Shown here piece by piece: positions 36,788-47,562 of a stretch of 64,000 bases of DNA. This stretch comes from Melitaea cinxia (Eukaryota; Arthropoda; Insecta; Lepidoptera; Nymphalidae), in assembly GCF_905220565.1 (NCBI RefSeq), contig NC_059414.1:11902001-11966000 (forward strand). Reading direction: 5' to 3'. Below the pieces are notes generated by a model that worked only from the letters and a program-made list of their open reading frames with translations, had not been told where the DNA came from and made no database searches. Numbering within the stretch: the stretch's first letter is position 1; every line of letters starts with the position of its first letter. The position numbers and the translations under genes were made by a program.

Positions 36788-37111
36788 GACAAAAAAAACG
36801 ACACTAATACCTGTAATCATTTATTCTTTGTTTATTTTTAACAAAATTGACACCTTTTTAAACTAGGTATTATGTAATTCTTATCAAAAATCAACTCAAA
36901 TAGACTTTTAAGTAATCAACGCCTAAAAATTAAATAATTAACTGTTTTATGTACTTAAACACTACTTATAATCATCATTGCACTTTTATATCACAGTAAG
37001 TAATTAAATTATTTATATGTAAGGTATGCTTCGTAATTATCTCTTTTTAATATCTATCTAACAAAGTATTGTACTTATATAAGAATCAACATTTGGTAGG
37101 TTTCATTATAA

Positions 37112-37267
37112 TTAAATTCGGTCTTCATCTGAGCAACAATCAATACAAATAAAAGAAATAGTGTTTCCTGTAACACATCCTACATGTGCCCACATCTTAC
37201 AAATGATACACTCTACCCAATCTTCTTTATTTGAATCTGTGTAAGCTTCACCACATACCAGACAATA
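37112..37267 (-). pseudogene. Pogo-like transposase C-terminal PHD-like zinc finger (remnant)
   Basis: The 51-codon frame ends at TAA 37112-37114. It shows the Cys-His spacing of a PHD-type finger: CLVCGE, then 15 residues on WVECIICKMWAHVGC, then FICIDCC, that is C-x2-C ... C-x2-C-x3-WAH-x2-C ... C-x2-C. The WVxC...WAHxxC signature is known from the C-terminal end of many insect pogo/Tigger-type DDE transposases. All metal ligands appear present. It lies in a different frame from the N-terminal remnant at 37273-37419 and directly abuts it, so the deletion joined the two ends out of frame. A role in recognising chromatin or in protein contact is only inferred. Confidence 0.75.
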
Positions 37268-37272
37268 TGTAT

Positions 37273-37419
37273 CTATAAAGAGATACGTGACATACCTAAT
37301 CCGAAAGTCTGACTAGCTTTCCGAATACTGCATTTTTTTTCTAAAACTTTAGCTGCCGCTAACTCGTACACTTCTTGGCTTTGTGTTGCCCGCTCTGACT
37401 TTCTTTTATACACCCTCAT
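37273..37419 (-). pseudogene. Pogo-like transposase N-terminal helix-turn-helix (remnant)
   Basis: 48 codons from ATG (37417-37419) to TAG (37273-37275). It begins MRVYKRKSERATQSQEVYEL and continues through ...KKCSIRKASQTFGLGMSRIS. The pattern of a basic start, then an Ala-rich helix, then 'SIRKASQTFGL..SRIS' is that of the psq/CENP-B-type helix-turn-helix that opens pogo-family transposases ('RxAAxxFGVPxSTLxRR' in relatives). This domain binds the transposon ends; the many GTTGTAAC motifs in the element are candidate sites. Everything after the first helix-turn-helix, including the catalytic aspartates, is absent. A stop follows within about five codons of the deletion point. Confidence 0.75.
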
Positions 37420-37437
37420 TCTAGAAGAACATAACTT

Positions 37438-37514
37438 GGGGCATATTGTAACACGTTACATCAAGCCTGGAATTTTGTTACAACTAGCCCCGAGTTTTTG
37501 TTACAACTAACCCC
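37438..37514. repeat. Subterminal motif cluster, right side
   Basis: Three copies of the 15-bp motif: 37438-37452 (GGGGCATATTGTAAC), 37477-37491 (GTTACAACTAGCCCC, inverted) and 37500-37514 (GTTACAACTAACCCC, inverted). They sit just upstream of the remnant transposase ATG, so binding there could also repress its transcription (inference). Confidence 0.8.
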
Positions 37515-37839
37515 ATGGTATGATTTTTAACATTTATCAACATAACTATTTAAACAATTTAGCAACCTTAAAAACTGTTACACATTATCAAAGATAGATA
37601 AATGTGTATGTAAATAAGATATAGAAAGTCTGAAATTAGCCGATATTAATAATGCAAACCAAAATTTTACGACAGTACAATTTTATATTACCTGGCAAAA
37701 ATGATGCGCGTGCACAATTTCGCTCATTGCGCCGGCTGGCGGGACACTGGCTATGGCAACATGATGCAGCGCAGTTTATAGGTTAAATCGAGTCAAAGAA
37801 ATGCGTTGATAAAGTTTAAGATCCTAGTGAAAAGAGCCT

Positions 37840-37879
37840 GTTACTACTTACCCCTGTTACAACAAGCCCCTCTCTCCCC
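37840..37879 (-). repeat. Right terminal inverted repeat plus adjacent motif
   Basis: 37856-37879 is the right terminal inverted repeat. Directly inside it 37840-37854 is another inverted motif copy (GTTACTACTTACCCC), so two sites lie side by side at this end. Confidence 0.85.
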
Positions 37880-38098
37880 TACCTCGAACTTACAGAAGAT
37901 CACAGCTAAAACAAAACTTCTTTCAAGCAGCGTTGTGTTCCTGTTGGTGAGTAAGGTGACCAGAGCTCCTGGGGTAATTGGGGATATGGTTTGCAACACG
38001 CTTGCAATACGCCTGGTGTTGCAGACGTCTATAAGCTACGGTAATCGCTTACTTACAGGTGAGCCGTATGATTTTTTTGCAGACCGAATTATATAAAA

Positions 38099-39995
38099 AA
38101 AAAATAATAGCAGACAGTTCGATAGTGAAAATCATAAGAGTTATTATTGTATCAACACGTTTATATTGTTTTTATGTTTGATAATAATAAAAAAAGAAGT
38201 GGAAAATTCGTGTAGTAAATTCGTTTTTATTCTTTAAGTACTAGTATTCGAAATTCGACCATAATTAATTTAAATTATAGGTTTGAACATTATTAAGGTT
38301 TTGTTGTCAAAGATAATACTTCTATAAACAAAAGAGTATAATTGTATGGGTGTGTGTGTCAAATACATGGTAGTGTGTGTAATGTTTTAGTTATTTTTAT
38401 TTATTGATTACATGTATTTTTTTTTCTATATAAACTATAAGTGTGCGAAATTTCATACTCCTCCTTCAGTGAAATTTGCGTAAAAGGGGTTTTTGCTTCA
38501 CGTATTAATATACAGACATCATACATATATTTATTGTATATTATGCGTATCATTTCTTGTTGACTAGACTAACCTTATTAGTTGAAATAGGCCAAGCTAA
38601 ATCTAAAACAGATAATATAACTCACGCAAAACATCGTTATCTGCTATAATATTGCGCAACTACGTGTTAATGTGCGAATAGTACTTTTAATACGACTTTT
38701 CTAAAAACACACGCGTGTTTATTCCTTTGTTCGCTTGTAAAATGAATCATCTGAGTCGATGAACCGTATCACACACGTTGTTATAAATATATACTAGGAT
38801 ATTTATGTTTAGCGAGGAATTACGTCTTAATTTTATTGAAAAAATAATTTTATGTGTAAAATAATCGTAATACAATTTTGAATACTATTGCAAGTATAAA
38901 TAAATAATTAATAGTAAAATATTATCTCCTGACAAAATAATACGAGCAATATTTTTCAAACATATATTTTGCTATTAAAAACGATCAGGCGTTATGCTAC
39001 AAATATTTTAAGTTACGATGGACAGGTTTAGGTACAATTATATTGTTAATGCGATAGTAAAATAAAAAGTGCTGACTGAAACGGAAATTAAATCTTTCCA
39101 ATACGCACCAGTTTACGTTCGAATAAAGTTTACTATGAGTGTTTTTGTTGTTATAGCTACGATAAAACGGAGTAGGCTTTGGTTTTGACATTTCCAAAAA
39201 TTGATTATTGTTTGCAATATTTAATGCATTGCACAGTAATCCGCATTACTGTATTGGTCCTATTATCTCATTTATGAACTACACTTGTTATTTATAATTA
39301 CTTATCATAGTTTAATTACAGTTAAAAACTTATTAGAAACAATCAGCTTCAATTAAAAAAATTTTTAACAAAATGAAAAATTCAGAATATAATTAATACT
39401 CATTAAAAATTAACCGTGGTCTTTAGCAAATTATTTAAAAGTTTTTCTTTTATTGAATAAGGTTACTAGAAACAAAATACACTAGCTAATTTAGCTTTAA
39501 AAGTAAAATACCTATAAAGTGCTTATGTACTATAATTTTAGAATCAAAACTAAACCAACTATATTAATTGAACGCGGAAGTTCATCTCAATTGTCACCGT
39601 CCCACTTATTATTCTCGTATCGTGTAATACTGAAATTTATTCGTCCGCAGATGCGCAGGAGCATCGACGGTTGGCACATTGCCACGAAATGTTTATTCGT
39701 TAACGTATTCCAACTAGGACTGTGTGTCAGTGTTGAAAAATACTTGTATATCCTAATATAGACACGTTATAAGTACGGTTACGGTTTTAATTGTGCTGAG
39801 TTTTAGTATATACATACAATGTATATATACTAACTATATAAAATAACATGGATTTTTTTAGTTCAATGAAAAAATTAACTACCGAATCCACTTAAGAATT
39901 ACAGGTTAAAATTCTATATATATTATAAGTTCTTATTCTTAATACTGCGGGGTAGGTATTTTGTAGTTGGAGCGAAGAGTTTATTTGTTGACTTT
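38099..39995. other. No recognisable gene
   Basis: AT-rich. The region around 38340-38380 is rich in GTGTGT. The frames at 38997-39197 (minus) and 39519-39761 (plus) lack any motif. Confidence 0.5.
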
Positions 39996-40296
39996 GAACT
40001 TTTATTGGCGCAACGGTCTCAGCACTGTTTTGTGGCTGTTGCGCTGTCGATTGCAGGTTCAATCCTCGTACATGACAAACATTTGAATTGGCCACTCAAA
40101 TGGTTGTCGTTACCGTCGCGCGTCGGTCCCGGTTGTTATCATGTACACCTGATAGCGATCGTTACTCATAGTAGCGGAATATATCCACCAACCCGCGTTG
40201 GAGTAGTGTGGTGGATTAAGCTCTGGTCCTTCTCCTACATAGGTAAAGAGGCCTATGCCCAGCAGTGGGATATTACAGGCTGAAGCGTAGCGTAGC
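39996..40296 (+). mobile_element. Family A SINE, near full length
   Basis: Head with 'ggcgcaacggtctcagcac' and a B-box-like 'ggttcaatcct'. The body lacks about 40 bases ('gtgggtctccccaccgtgcc' region) relative to 32361-32692, then continues 'cgtcggtcccggttgttatc' to 'gggatattacaggctgaagc' and a short GCGTA-type repeat (gtagcgtagcg). Confidence 0.8.
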
Positions 40297-42057
40297 GAAT
40301 TTTTATATGACTGCGATTCAAAACAAGTATTGTGTTTTTAAACCTTTTGAAATAAAGAAAAATGAAATTATAAATTAAACTTTATTAAATTTCGTAATTT
40401 CACACTCTGTGGGGTGACATGTTATTGATATGGGAGACGCTTGTATTAACCGCATTGAATCTTTATGGCTATTGTTTCGCTATTACGACTCGTTTAGTTG
40501 CAGCGTAATTTTATATTGCCTATTTTAATTCTTGATAGTGTTTCAAAGTTATCTAACATAAGGTTTATATCGACGTCTTCAGTTTTTTTCTCGTAGTTTT
40601 TGTATAGGCCTTAATTATATTTATTGTTTTTAAATGACACGATTAACCAGGCACGTTCGTAATATTTACTAAGTATTTTTATTTATTTATTTTTTTATAT
40701 TATTATGTACACTAGACTATGAAATCACTTCTAAGGAATATTCAGTTTTGTTCTAAAAATAATTAATCAATATAGAAATTGTTAGAACTATTTATTTTAT
40801 TCCTATTTTTACACTAACATATAATAAATTTTGAAATATTTTTTCTTCTTGTGACTGAACGCTTTATTATCTATGTCATATATACGAATTTTTAAATACT
40901 TTTAAAATTAGTACGCCTGTTTAATAATAACGGCTATTTAGCTTTAAGCACTAAGATATGCAGTCAATAATTGACAATCCACAAACCCACGAAATTTTCT
41001 AATGTAAAATTAATATAGGAGGCGTATTAGCTTATCCAATGCATAATGTACACATATATAACAATAGAAGCAAATATTAATAGGTATTGTTCAAATGCAA
41101 ATAGGTCACGGTAAATAGGTATCATGTAATAACTGGATCTAGACTACTGCTTCGACTAACAAAGGAATACCTAAGTCATATGTGTATATGTCAATATATG
41201 TCATAGTCACCTTCAAGTCTTCAATCCAATGTTGGCGGATTCCATATAAAATAAAAAATCATAAATAAAAATACAATTAGTGGTTTGATTGGCACCTTAG
41301 GTCCACTTTCCTGCGAACCGTCAAAGAATAAATAAAAGTTTCACATTCAACTATGATACAACTAGAATAAGTGAAAGCCATTTGACTAATAAATCAAGTT
41401 GTGTTTTGCTTATATTATTAAATTTTTTTTTTCATTAAAACCGTCGATCAAATGATTGAATGAGAGATCGAATGAGTAAAAAGAGTACGCAGTAAGTAAT
41501 AAGTTATTTCTAAGGATTGGGAAAAATTCTTAGGCAGAGTTCAGGCTCTCTTCTTTACTGGATGGAACGCCATGACTATGGACGCTTCTATGGCAAAATA
41601 CTTTACGCCAATTTTCTTTCACGGATTATGGTTCTACCACAGACGAGTTACTTTTATAGCTACAGTACACCAACTAAAGATAATAGTTATAAAAATATTT
41701 TTTTCGGCCATGATATTTTTTGGGCCATAATATATTTAATTTAAAAAAAAAGTTCTCTCCACACACAGACCGCCTTCTTTAAATGATGACTTTCGCTCGC
41801 TCTTTACTTTAAGAGTGGTATAAACTTATTTTAGTATTTAGAACGAAATTAATTGCCCCACAAAACATTGTCGGGGTGAAATGGATTTACGCATTATTGG
41901 ATGGATTCGATGCCGGGATAGTCAATGACTCATTCCGATCTCACGTTTAATAAAATGTTATTGCTGCAATGAATTGTATTGCCTTTTTTATTCCTATGAA
42001 TTCTCCAATGGGATTATTCTTACTTATCTTTTAACTTTTTTTTTACGGAGACGTAGT
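40297..42057. other. No recognisable gene
   Basis: AT-rich. The frame at 41517-41744 shows no domain and no splice context. Confidence 0.5.
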
Positions 42058-42302
42058 TTGAAACAGTTGGCTCAAAATTTGTAATACGATCATAGCTAAA
42101 TAAAACTCTCCACAAATAGTATTGTCAAGTGGTAAGGTAGATACAAAACTCCTGGTAAAGTTAAGGGTAGATTTGGAAAAGTGCTTGTGACGTTTCTGAT
42201 GTTTCAGGCGTCCTTAGGCCAATCTAGTACTTAATAAGTTACCTTAGGCTAATGCAACTAACTTACCATGCGCACGCTTGTTTGTCACCCTAGTAGTATA
42301 AA
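42058..42302 (+). repeat. Family C repeat, strongly diverged
   Basis: Ordered weak blocks: 'gctcaaaatttg', 'atcatagctaaataa', 'gtggtaaggtag', 'aactcctggtaaag', 'gtgcttgtgacgtttctgatg', 'gcacgcttgtttg', then an A-run. An old copy. Confidence 0.55.
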
Positions 42303-42306
42303 AAAA

Positions 42307-42420
42307 TACGCGATAGCGATTGTTACTTATAGTAGGAACATATCCGTCAACCCACAGTAGAGCAGCGTGGTGGATTAAGCTCCAATCCTTCTTCTACATG
42401 GAGATGTTACCGGCTGAAAG
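42307..42420 (+). repeat. Family A SINE, 5'-truncated
   Basis: 'gcgatagcgattgttactta' to 'ggagatgttaccggctgaaag', with the 'aggcctatgcccagcagtg' section deleted. It directly follows the family C copy's A-rich tail (4 bp). Confidence 0.75.
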
Positions 42421-42810
42421 CGATGGGTGAATATGGTGCTTGATCCTCTTGTCCATATTCGCCCAAATATACAAAGAGGCAAAGCGTTTTAAATATTGTA
42501 GAAGATTTTCCAAAATATTGGACGATATTCTTTAAGGCGGAGATGTACAAAGAAACAATAATACCTACATTGTTGACCTATTGTTAGACCAAACCACAGC
42601 TTAGGTCGTTAAAAAAGGAATTACTTTCATCGTATTTGTTTATATTTTTATTTTTTGTTTAATGTATTATAAGTTTTGAATATCGATGTAGAAGACCTTT
42701 GTCGGTATACTGTAGTAAGGTACGAGGTACAAAATCCATGTCTTACAATTAGTATCTATATCTTCTGAGTTTCCGACACAAAGTCATTTCATGGTAATGG
42801 TTTATTTGTA
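42421..42810. other. No feature seen
   Basis: AT-rich, no signal. Confidence 0.45.
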
Positions 42811-43032
42811 CTAGCTAGAATTGTATTTTAATACAAAACTCAACACTCTAATAGCTAACTTTTTCACCCACGTTAATTTAAGAAAAAAGAAGTACTAAAA
42901 TATTATATAGCCTATAGCCTTCCTCGGTATATGGGCTATCTAACACTGAAAGAGTTTTTCAAATCAAAACAATAGTTCCTGAGATTAGCGCGTTCAAGCA
43001 AACTAAAAGACTCTTCGGCTTTATAATTATAA
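42811..43032 (-). mobile_element. Helitron-like element, H2 family, reverse
   Basis: CTAG at 42811-42814. Read on the minus strand it shares 'gcgctaatctcaggaact' and 'agatagcccatataccgag' with the copy at 8771-8936 and retains a longer right half than that copy. Confidence 0.65.
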
Positions 43033-44336
43033 ATAATTTCAATTTATTATGCGATGTATCGTAGGTATAATTTTAAATTTTAAAAATTTAAATTTTTTAA
43101 TTTTTTTGAATTATTTGAATTTTGAATTTTTGATTTTTGATTTTACTTTTACTTTATTTAATTTTATTTTTACTTATTGATTTTTTAATTTAATTTTGTT
43201 TTGTTTTTTTATTCTAAATGTTGTTCTGTTGTACTAACCCAATATGTACTTAAAATCTAGTCTGAAACAAAGTATTATTATTATTATTATTATATTATAA
43301 AGGGAAACAAGGGAAGAAAAGATGGCGATTACTTATTTTCTAACGAAAGCAATTTTAATAACAATTAAATTAATAATTGTAAATTTAAAGATGTTACAAT
43401 AGTATATAGAACAGCTCATTGCAAAAAATATTTAAAAGTATATTGCAACCCCCTTAGAGGTGACTACATATTTAATTCAAGATAATAAAAATCACGATTC
43501 TTGTATATATGTGTGCGTTTGACCTTATATGTATATATTGTAATAGAAGTGTCTGTATGTTTGCTCAGCAATAAAGCTTTAAAGCTCAATACAATCGCAA
43601 CTGTCATAACATCATCACTACTACATTAATGACCGTTTAGATGACTATATACATGGACGTGTCATTTTGATATTTGCAATGTGACATTTCTTTTTTTTTT
43701 GGGAACTACAGAATATGATGGTTTTTTTTTGTGTAGTTTAATAGATTACGTATATGTAATTTTTGTCTGTGATTTTTGTATGTTTGATACTTTGTAAAAC
43801 GACGTTTCAAAAGTGTCTTTGAAGTTTTAAGCGATAAGTTAAGTTGCTAATTTTTATACTATTTTTCCTGTGCTATAAATTTTATTTTTTCTTGTACTAA
43901 AGTACCATTTATAGTGCCTACTATTAATTTATTACTAATAATGTACTCCCGTGACCATGGTTTGACCATTGACATTTAAAAAAAATTTATAATCCGCGAT
44001 AAAATCGGGAAAAGTTGTTTCATTATAATGTACTACTAATTTTCACAAAGAATAAATAAGACCTCTTTTGAGACAATAAAAAAATCCACCGGCTCCACAA
44101 ACACACATAAATATTATATTGGTTATAGGGCCTTAAAATCTCCCTAACAAAGAATTATATATTTTATTACACCGACTATTTGTAGTCATTTACGTGAATT
44201 ATTATGCACTGTTCGATTGGCATTGTTGAATAAATTTGTATTGTTGCAATCAAGGTCACGACTGTTGATCCACCAGTTCTCAAGATAGTTGTCAGGATGG
44301 AAGTGAGATATACTTTGAAATAAAAAACATTCTTTA
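43033..44336. other. Low-complexity AT-rich DNA
   Basis: 43060-43220 is an almost pure A/T stretch with repeated 'gaattttga' and 'tttttga' words. 43273-43294 is an (ATT)n run. No coding signal. Confidence 0.6.
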
Positions 44337-44550
44337 ATTTTTTTTTATAAAATGGAGTTGGCAAACATGCGTATGACTCACCTGATGGTAAGGCATTGCC
44401 GTAGCCTATAGACGCCTGCAACACTACAAGCATCGCTCGCGTTGCCAACCCTATCCCTAATACCCCAGGAGCTCTGACCACCTTACTCACCACAAGAACA
44501 CAACACTGCTTCAAAGCAGTATTATTTAGCTGTGATCTTCTGTAAGAAGT
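44337..44550 (-). repeat. Family C repeat, 5'-truncated
   Basis: Reverse copy with the A-rich tail (T-run at about 44338-44346) and blocks 'tgactcacctgatggtaagg', 'aggagctctgaccaccttac' and 'gctgtgatcttctgtaag'. It stops there, so the 5' 50 bases are missing. Confidence 0.75.
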
Positions 44551-45536
44551 GTAAAATCGTATAAAACAATAAAAAAAGCAGTGACGCTGGAAATGACGCT
44601 TTACAGCGCTTTTTGCAAGATATACGTGTAATTATTGTATAACAGCATTAAGTGTACTTATTTTTTTAAACAAAACGTTCAAGACCGAGTCGAATCTTAC
44701 ACGAAACGTTCTGTACAACTGTTTACTGTGATGTTTGAATTAAACTAATATAACTTATATTTGTTCTTCTGCTGAGCTTCTCTAAATAAATAGTCGAAAA
44801 TAAATAGTAGAAAAATCTAAAATTAATCCTTGGAGCTGATCCCCTATGGTTTTTTCAAATAGTTTAAAGGTGGTAGACAATCGTACGTTCCGTTATCTCT
44901 TTTTTCTTTATTCTAAAAAAAGTCTCGTTTTAAAATATCTAATTTAATCCGATTTTTAATCTCCAACCAAAGAGTATAAGTATTTATATCATTTTTATTG
45001 GTACGTTCTATAAAAGCGCAACCATCAATTCGCATCGATCACACTATAACTCGTAAATACACCTTATTATTGTAACATACGCCCTATTCTTGTCTGTACT
45101 GATTCACAGCGGGAGTCCATACACACGTAAAATCGTAAAACGCAATAACTACATGCAACCTTGTCTAATTATACATCGTCGAACTTCGATACCACTCCAC
45201 TTACGAGGCTAAATGTGACAAAGTACCATGTTTCATTAGTCATTTTGTGTTTATATAAAGCTGTGTTTGTGTTGTGATACACGAGAAGTTATTGCAAACT
45301 ATATTCTTGTTATGGCTAACAGTTATCTGAGAAGCTTCGTACTAATTGTAATTTTAATGTTTTGTCTATATGACAAGCGTGGTTTAGTTGCTTACTAATA
45401 TGTAACTATTAATGGGTAGATAAGTTTTAGAATGACACGCAATTTTTAACAATGTAATCAACCAGTAAACGTTAATCTTACTCGCGTTCGTAACAATTAC
45501 AACTAATTTCTCCAAATATGATGTATTAAAGCATAA
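44551..45536. other. No feature seen
   Basis: AT-rich, no recognised signal. Confidence 0.5.
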
Positions 45537-45700
45537 CTAGCAATACCCGTGCGAATAATTCGCACTGAATAAGTTTAAAAAATTACCGACCGTCAATCAT
45601 GTTGACGTTGTTTCAAAATTAAAGCCGTCATATTTATAATTTTAATAATTAATTAATTTACAAAAACAAAAGCAATAATATTTTTTTTTAGTTGGGGATG
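45537..45700 (-). mobile_element. Helitron-like end, reverse
   Basis: CTAG at 45537-45540, then 'caatacccgtgcgaataatt'. On the minus strand GCGAATTATTCGC forms a hairpin just before the end. The inner limit is uncertain. Confidence 0.4.
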
Positions 45701-46049
45701 CCGAAAGAGCAATTAATTATCTATAAAGTGATATATATAATTAATGTGGAGTAATTGTGAGATTTTTCCTAAAAAGAAAGGCAAACATTAACACCTTAGT
45801 GTATTAATAGATATGATGATATTTAGTTATAAAATACATTTGAAAACCTAAATTAACCCCTATTCTACACAATGTGTATATCTCAACATCAGGACTTACA
45901 ATTTAAACTTTTACTTTTAGGGCTATAGCACTTGCATGTGTAATAAAATCCCACAATTCATTTTTCAAATGCCAGTAAATAAATTCAAAGTTTATTTTAA
46001 AAACAGTTTGGTTATCAATAGCCAAAGCATACGAAAATTATTTAGTATT
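45701..46049. other. No recognisable gene
   Basis: AT-rich sequence lying between two oppositely directed CTAG ends. Confidence 0.4.
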
Positions 46050-46215
46050 GTGGAAATGACACTGATGGCTGGATCGATTTTGATCTGGCAGATAGCGTAT
46101 GCACTAAGGAGTAATTTAGACTACTTTTATTTTAGAAATATTTTTATTTTGTAACTCTGTGACCTGAACAATATTTTTTTTAATTCCACGCAGATGAAGT
46201 TACGGGCACAGCTAG
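46050..46215 (+). mobile_element. Helitron (H4 family), 3' half
   Basis: 'ggctggatcgattttgatct', 'gtaatttagactacttttat' and the terminal 'ccacgcagatgaagttacgg' match the complete copy at 19558-19867. It ends CTAG (46212-46215) before T. The substitutions in the terminal hairpin weaken it, so this copy is older. Confidence 0.65.
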
Positions 46216-46934
46216 TACTAAATATATTTAATAGTTGATAACAACGAACAACCGAGAACCGTTACCAAAAAAACCGAACAAAAGGTCCATCTACATTAAA
46301 ATTGAAAATCTTAAGGACACTCTCAAATATTAAATACTTTCCCAACTTTCCCTTACTTTTGTGTTTCGTCATCCGCCAAAATGTATTTCACATTTCAAGG
46401 ATCACTGAAGGGGCCTTTTTGTTAGCCGTGTTTCCCATCCTCCATCTTCGTATTTCTTACTCTTTTAATATTCATAAGTAAATTGGTGGGATGATCCGAC
46501 ATAGATACTTGAGGTATGATTTTTTATACATTTTTTCGACGCTTTAATACGTCGCCTGTTCGTTTCGTTTATTATTTTTTATTCGATTTTTAAACGAATG
46601 TCTGATATGTTTTATTTTTATCTACCTCTTTTGCACCTTTTGCGTGATTTTGAATTTAGAAAAAAATGTGTTTAAAAGAGAAGTACTATTTAAAAGTCAG
46701 AGATATGAATTTTGCTAGGTAAATATAGAGTTCGTTAGCAAAATGGGAAATTGAAATGATTTAACCAAAATTTTGCTATGTATGTAAATTTTGATTTGGT
46801 CTTCAAGAAAAATTATTTCTGTGCGTATTCGTCTTCGGACTTATTATTATTTTTAAGGTACAAACTCAAAACTTCACCCAGTCAGAACAATATAGATATA
46901 GTAAAGTATACACGGTACATCTCAAGACAGGTGA
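46216..46934. other. No feature seen
   Basis: AT-rich, nothing recognised. Confidence 0.45.
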
Positions 46935-47135
46935 GCTGACTCATTTAAATATCCCCTCGCCGAGATAAGGATTAAAAAGAGCACAGCACCAGACGACCAC
47001 TTGAACGCGGAGCAATCAGCCGAGACGCTGGTGAAAAATGGAAAACAGTTGAAAATAAAAATAAAACCATCCCGAGGAGGGGTGGAAAAGCAAATCGTGA
47101 ATTTGTTAAATACTTTCAGGCTTGAGGATGCTTGA
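46935..47135 (+). pseudogene. LINE reverse transcriptase fragment (decayed)
   Basis: A 66-codon frame reads ...PLAEIRIKKSTAPDDHLNAE and QSAETLVKNGKQL before running to a stop at 47133-47135. This fits the conserved opening of non-LTR reverse transcriptases, where 'I..LKNGKAPGPDxLxAExLK.gge' binds the template; here KSTAPDDHLNAE stands for KNGKAPGPDHLNAE. The remaining palm motifs, including YADD, are not present. The frame starts right after a stop at 46932-46934 and the sequence is 5'- and 3'-truncated, so this is a dead relic. A minus-strand frame (46922-47155) over the same bases is its shadow. Confidence 0.55.
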
Positions 47136-47562
47136 TGGTCTTGAGACATGTACAAAATCTGGAGAATAATGTAGATGAACCTTGAGGTACCCTGACATTG
47201 ATTGTAAAGATAAGAAAAGTCTGTTTTAGTTAATTTTTGTCAGAAAAGAAGAAAGTGCTACATAGTAGACAATGGAACAAAAGAAACAATTTAGTTTTAA
47301 CAATTCTTTTTGTTGCATTTGTAAGCATTCATTTGGCGTCATTTGTTTGATAACTATTCTGTATTTATGTACTTAGTTTATCTCGAATACACAAATATAA
47401 AGGTTTACTTTTAGTAATTTCACCGTATGCAAAAAATTAATTTAACTTTTCCTTTTATTTTTTGCAAAATTATCTCACTTTTGTCATAGCTTAGAAAAAT
47501 GTACAGCTTTAAATTATGTACGATTTTTATTTTTGTATTACCCACAAAATAGGAATTCTAAG
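47136..47562. other. No feature seen
   Basis: AT-rich DNA between the LINE relic and the tRNA-bearing unit. Confidence 0.45.

Larger units (their letters stand above)
36544..37879 (-). mobile_element. Pogo-like DNA transposon, internally deleted (1336 bp)
   Basis: The 24-bp terminal inverted repeats lie at 36544-36567 and 37856-37879 (23 of 24 positions complementary, starting GGGGAG). TA lies on both outer sides (36542-36543 and 37880-37881), as for Tc1/mariner/pogo insertions. A 15-bp motif, GGGGCAAGTTGTAAC with variants, recurs inside near both ends and in the middle. On the minus strand it keeps the start of a transposase with a psq-type helix-turn-helix (37273-37419) and its C-terminal PHD-like finger (37112-37267). 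The DDE catalytic region normally between them is gone, so the copy cannot move by itself but its ends look usable. It lies in a family C repeat, in the intron after the exon at 36003-36322. Confidence 0.85.
36486..38098 (+). repeat. Family C repeat split by a 1.3-kb transposon
   Basis: The left part (36486-36543, 'aaatttcctgctcaaaatat', 'ggagcagcccgactggggta') and right part (37880-38098, 'cctcgaacttacagaagatc' to the A-rich tail) are the two halves of one family C copy. The intact copy at 53356-53631 shows the joined order. The DNA transposon at 36544-37879 separates them, so the family C insertion is the older event. Confidence 0.85.

Noticed and set aside
44176..44514. 112-codon minus frame
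   Set aside because: Covers the reverse family C copy at 44337-44550; the same peptide stretch (RAPGVLG...) appears in other family C copies.
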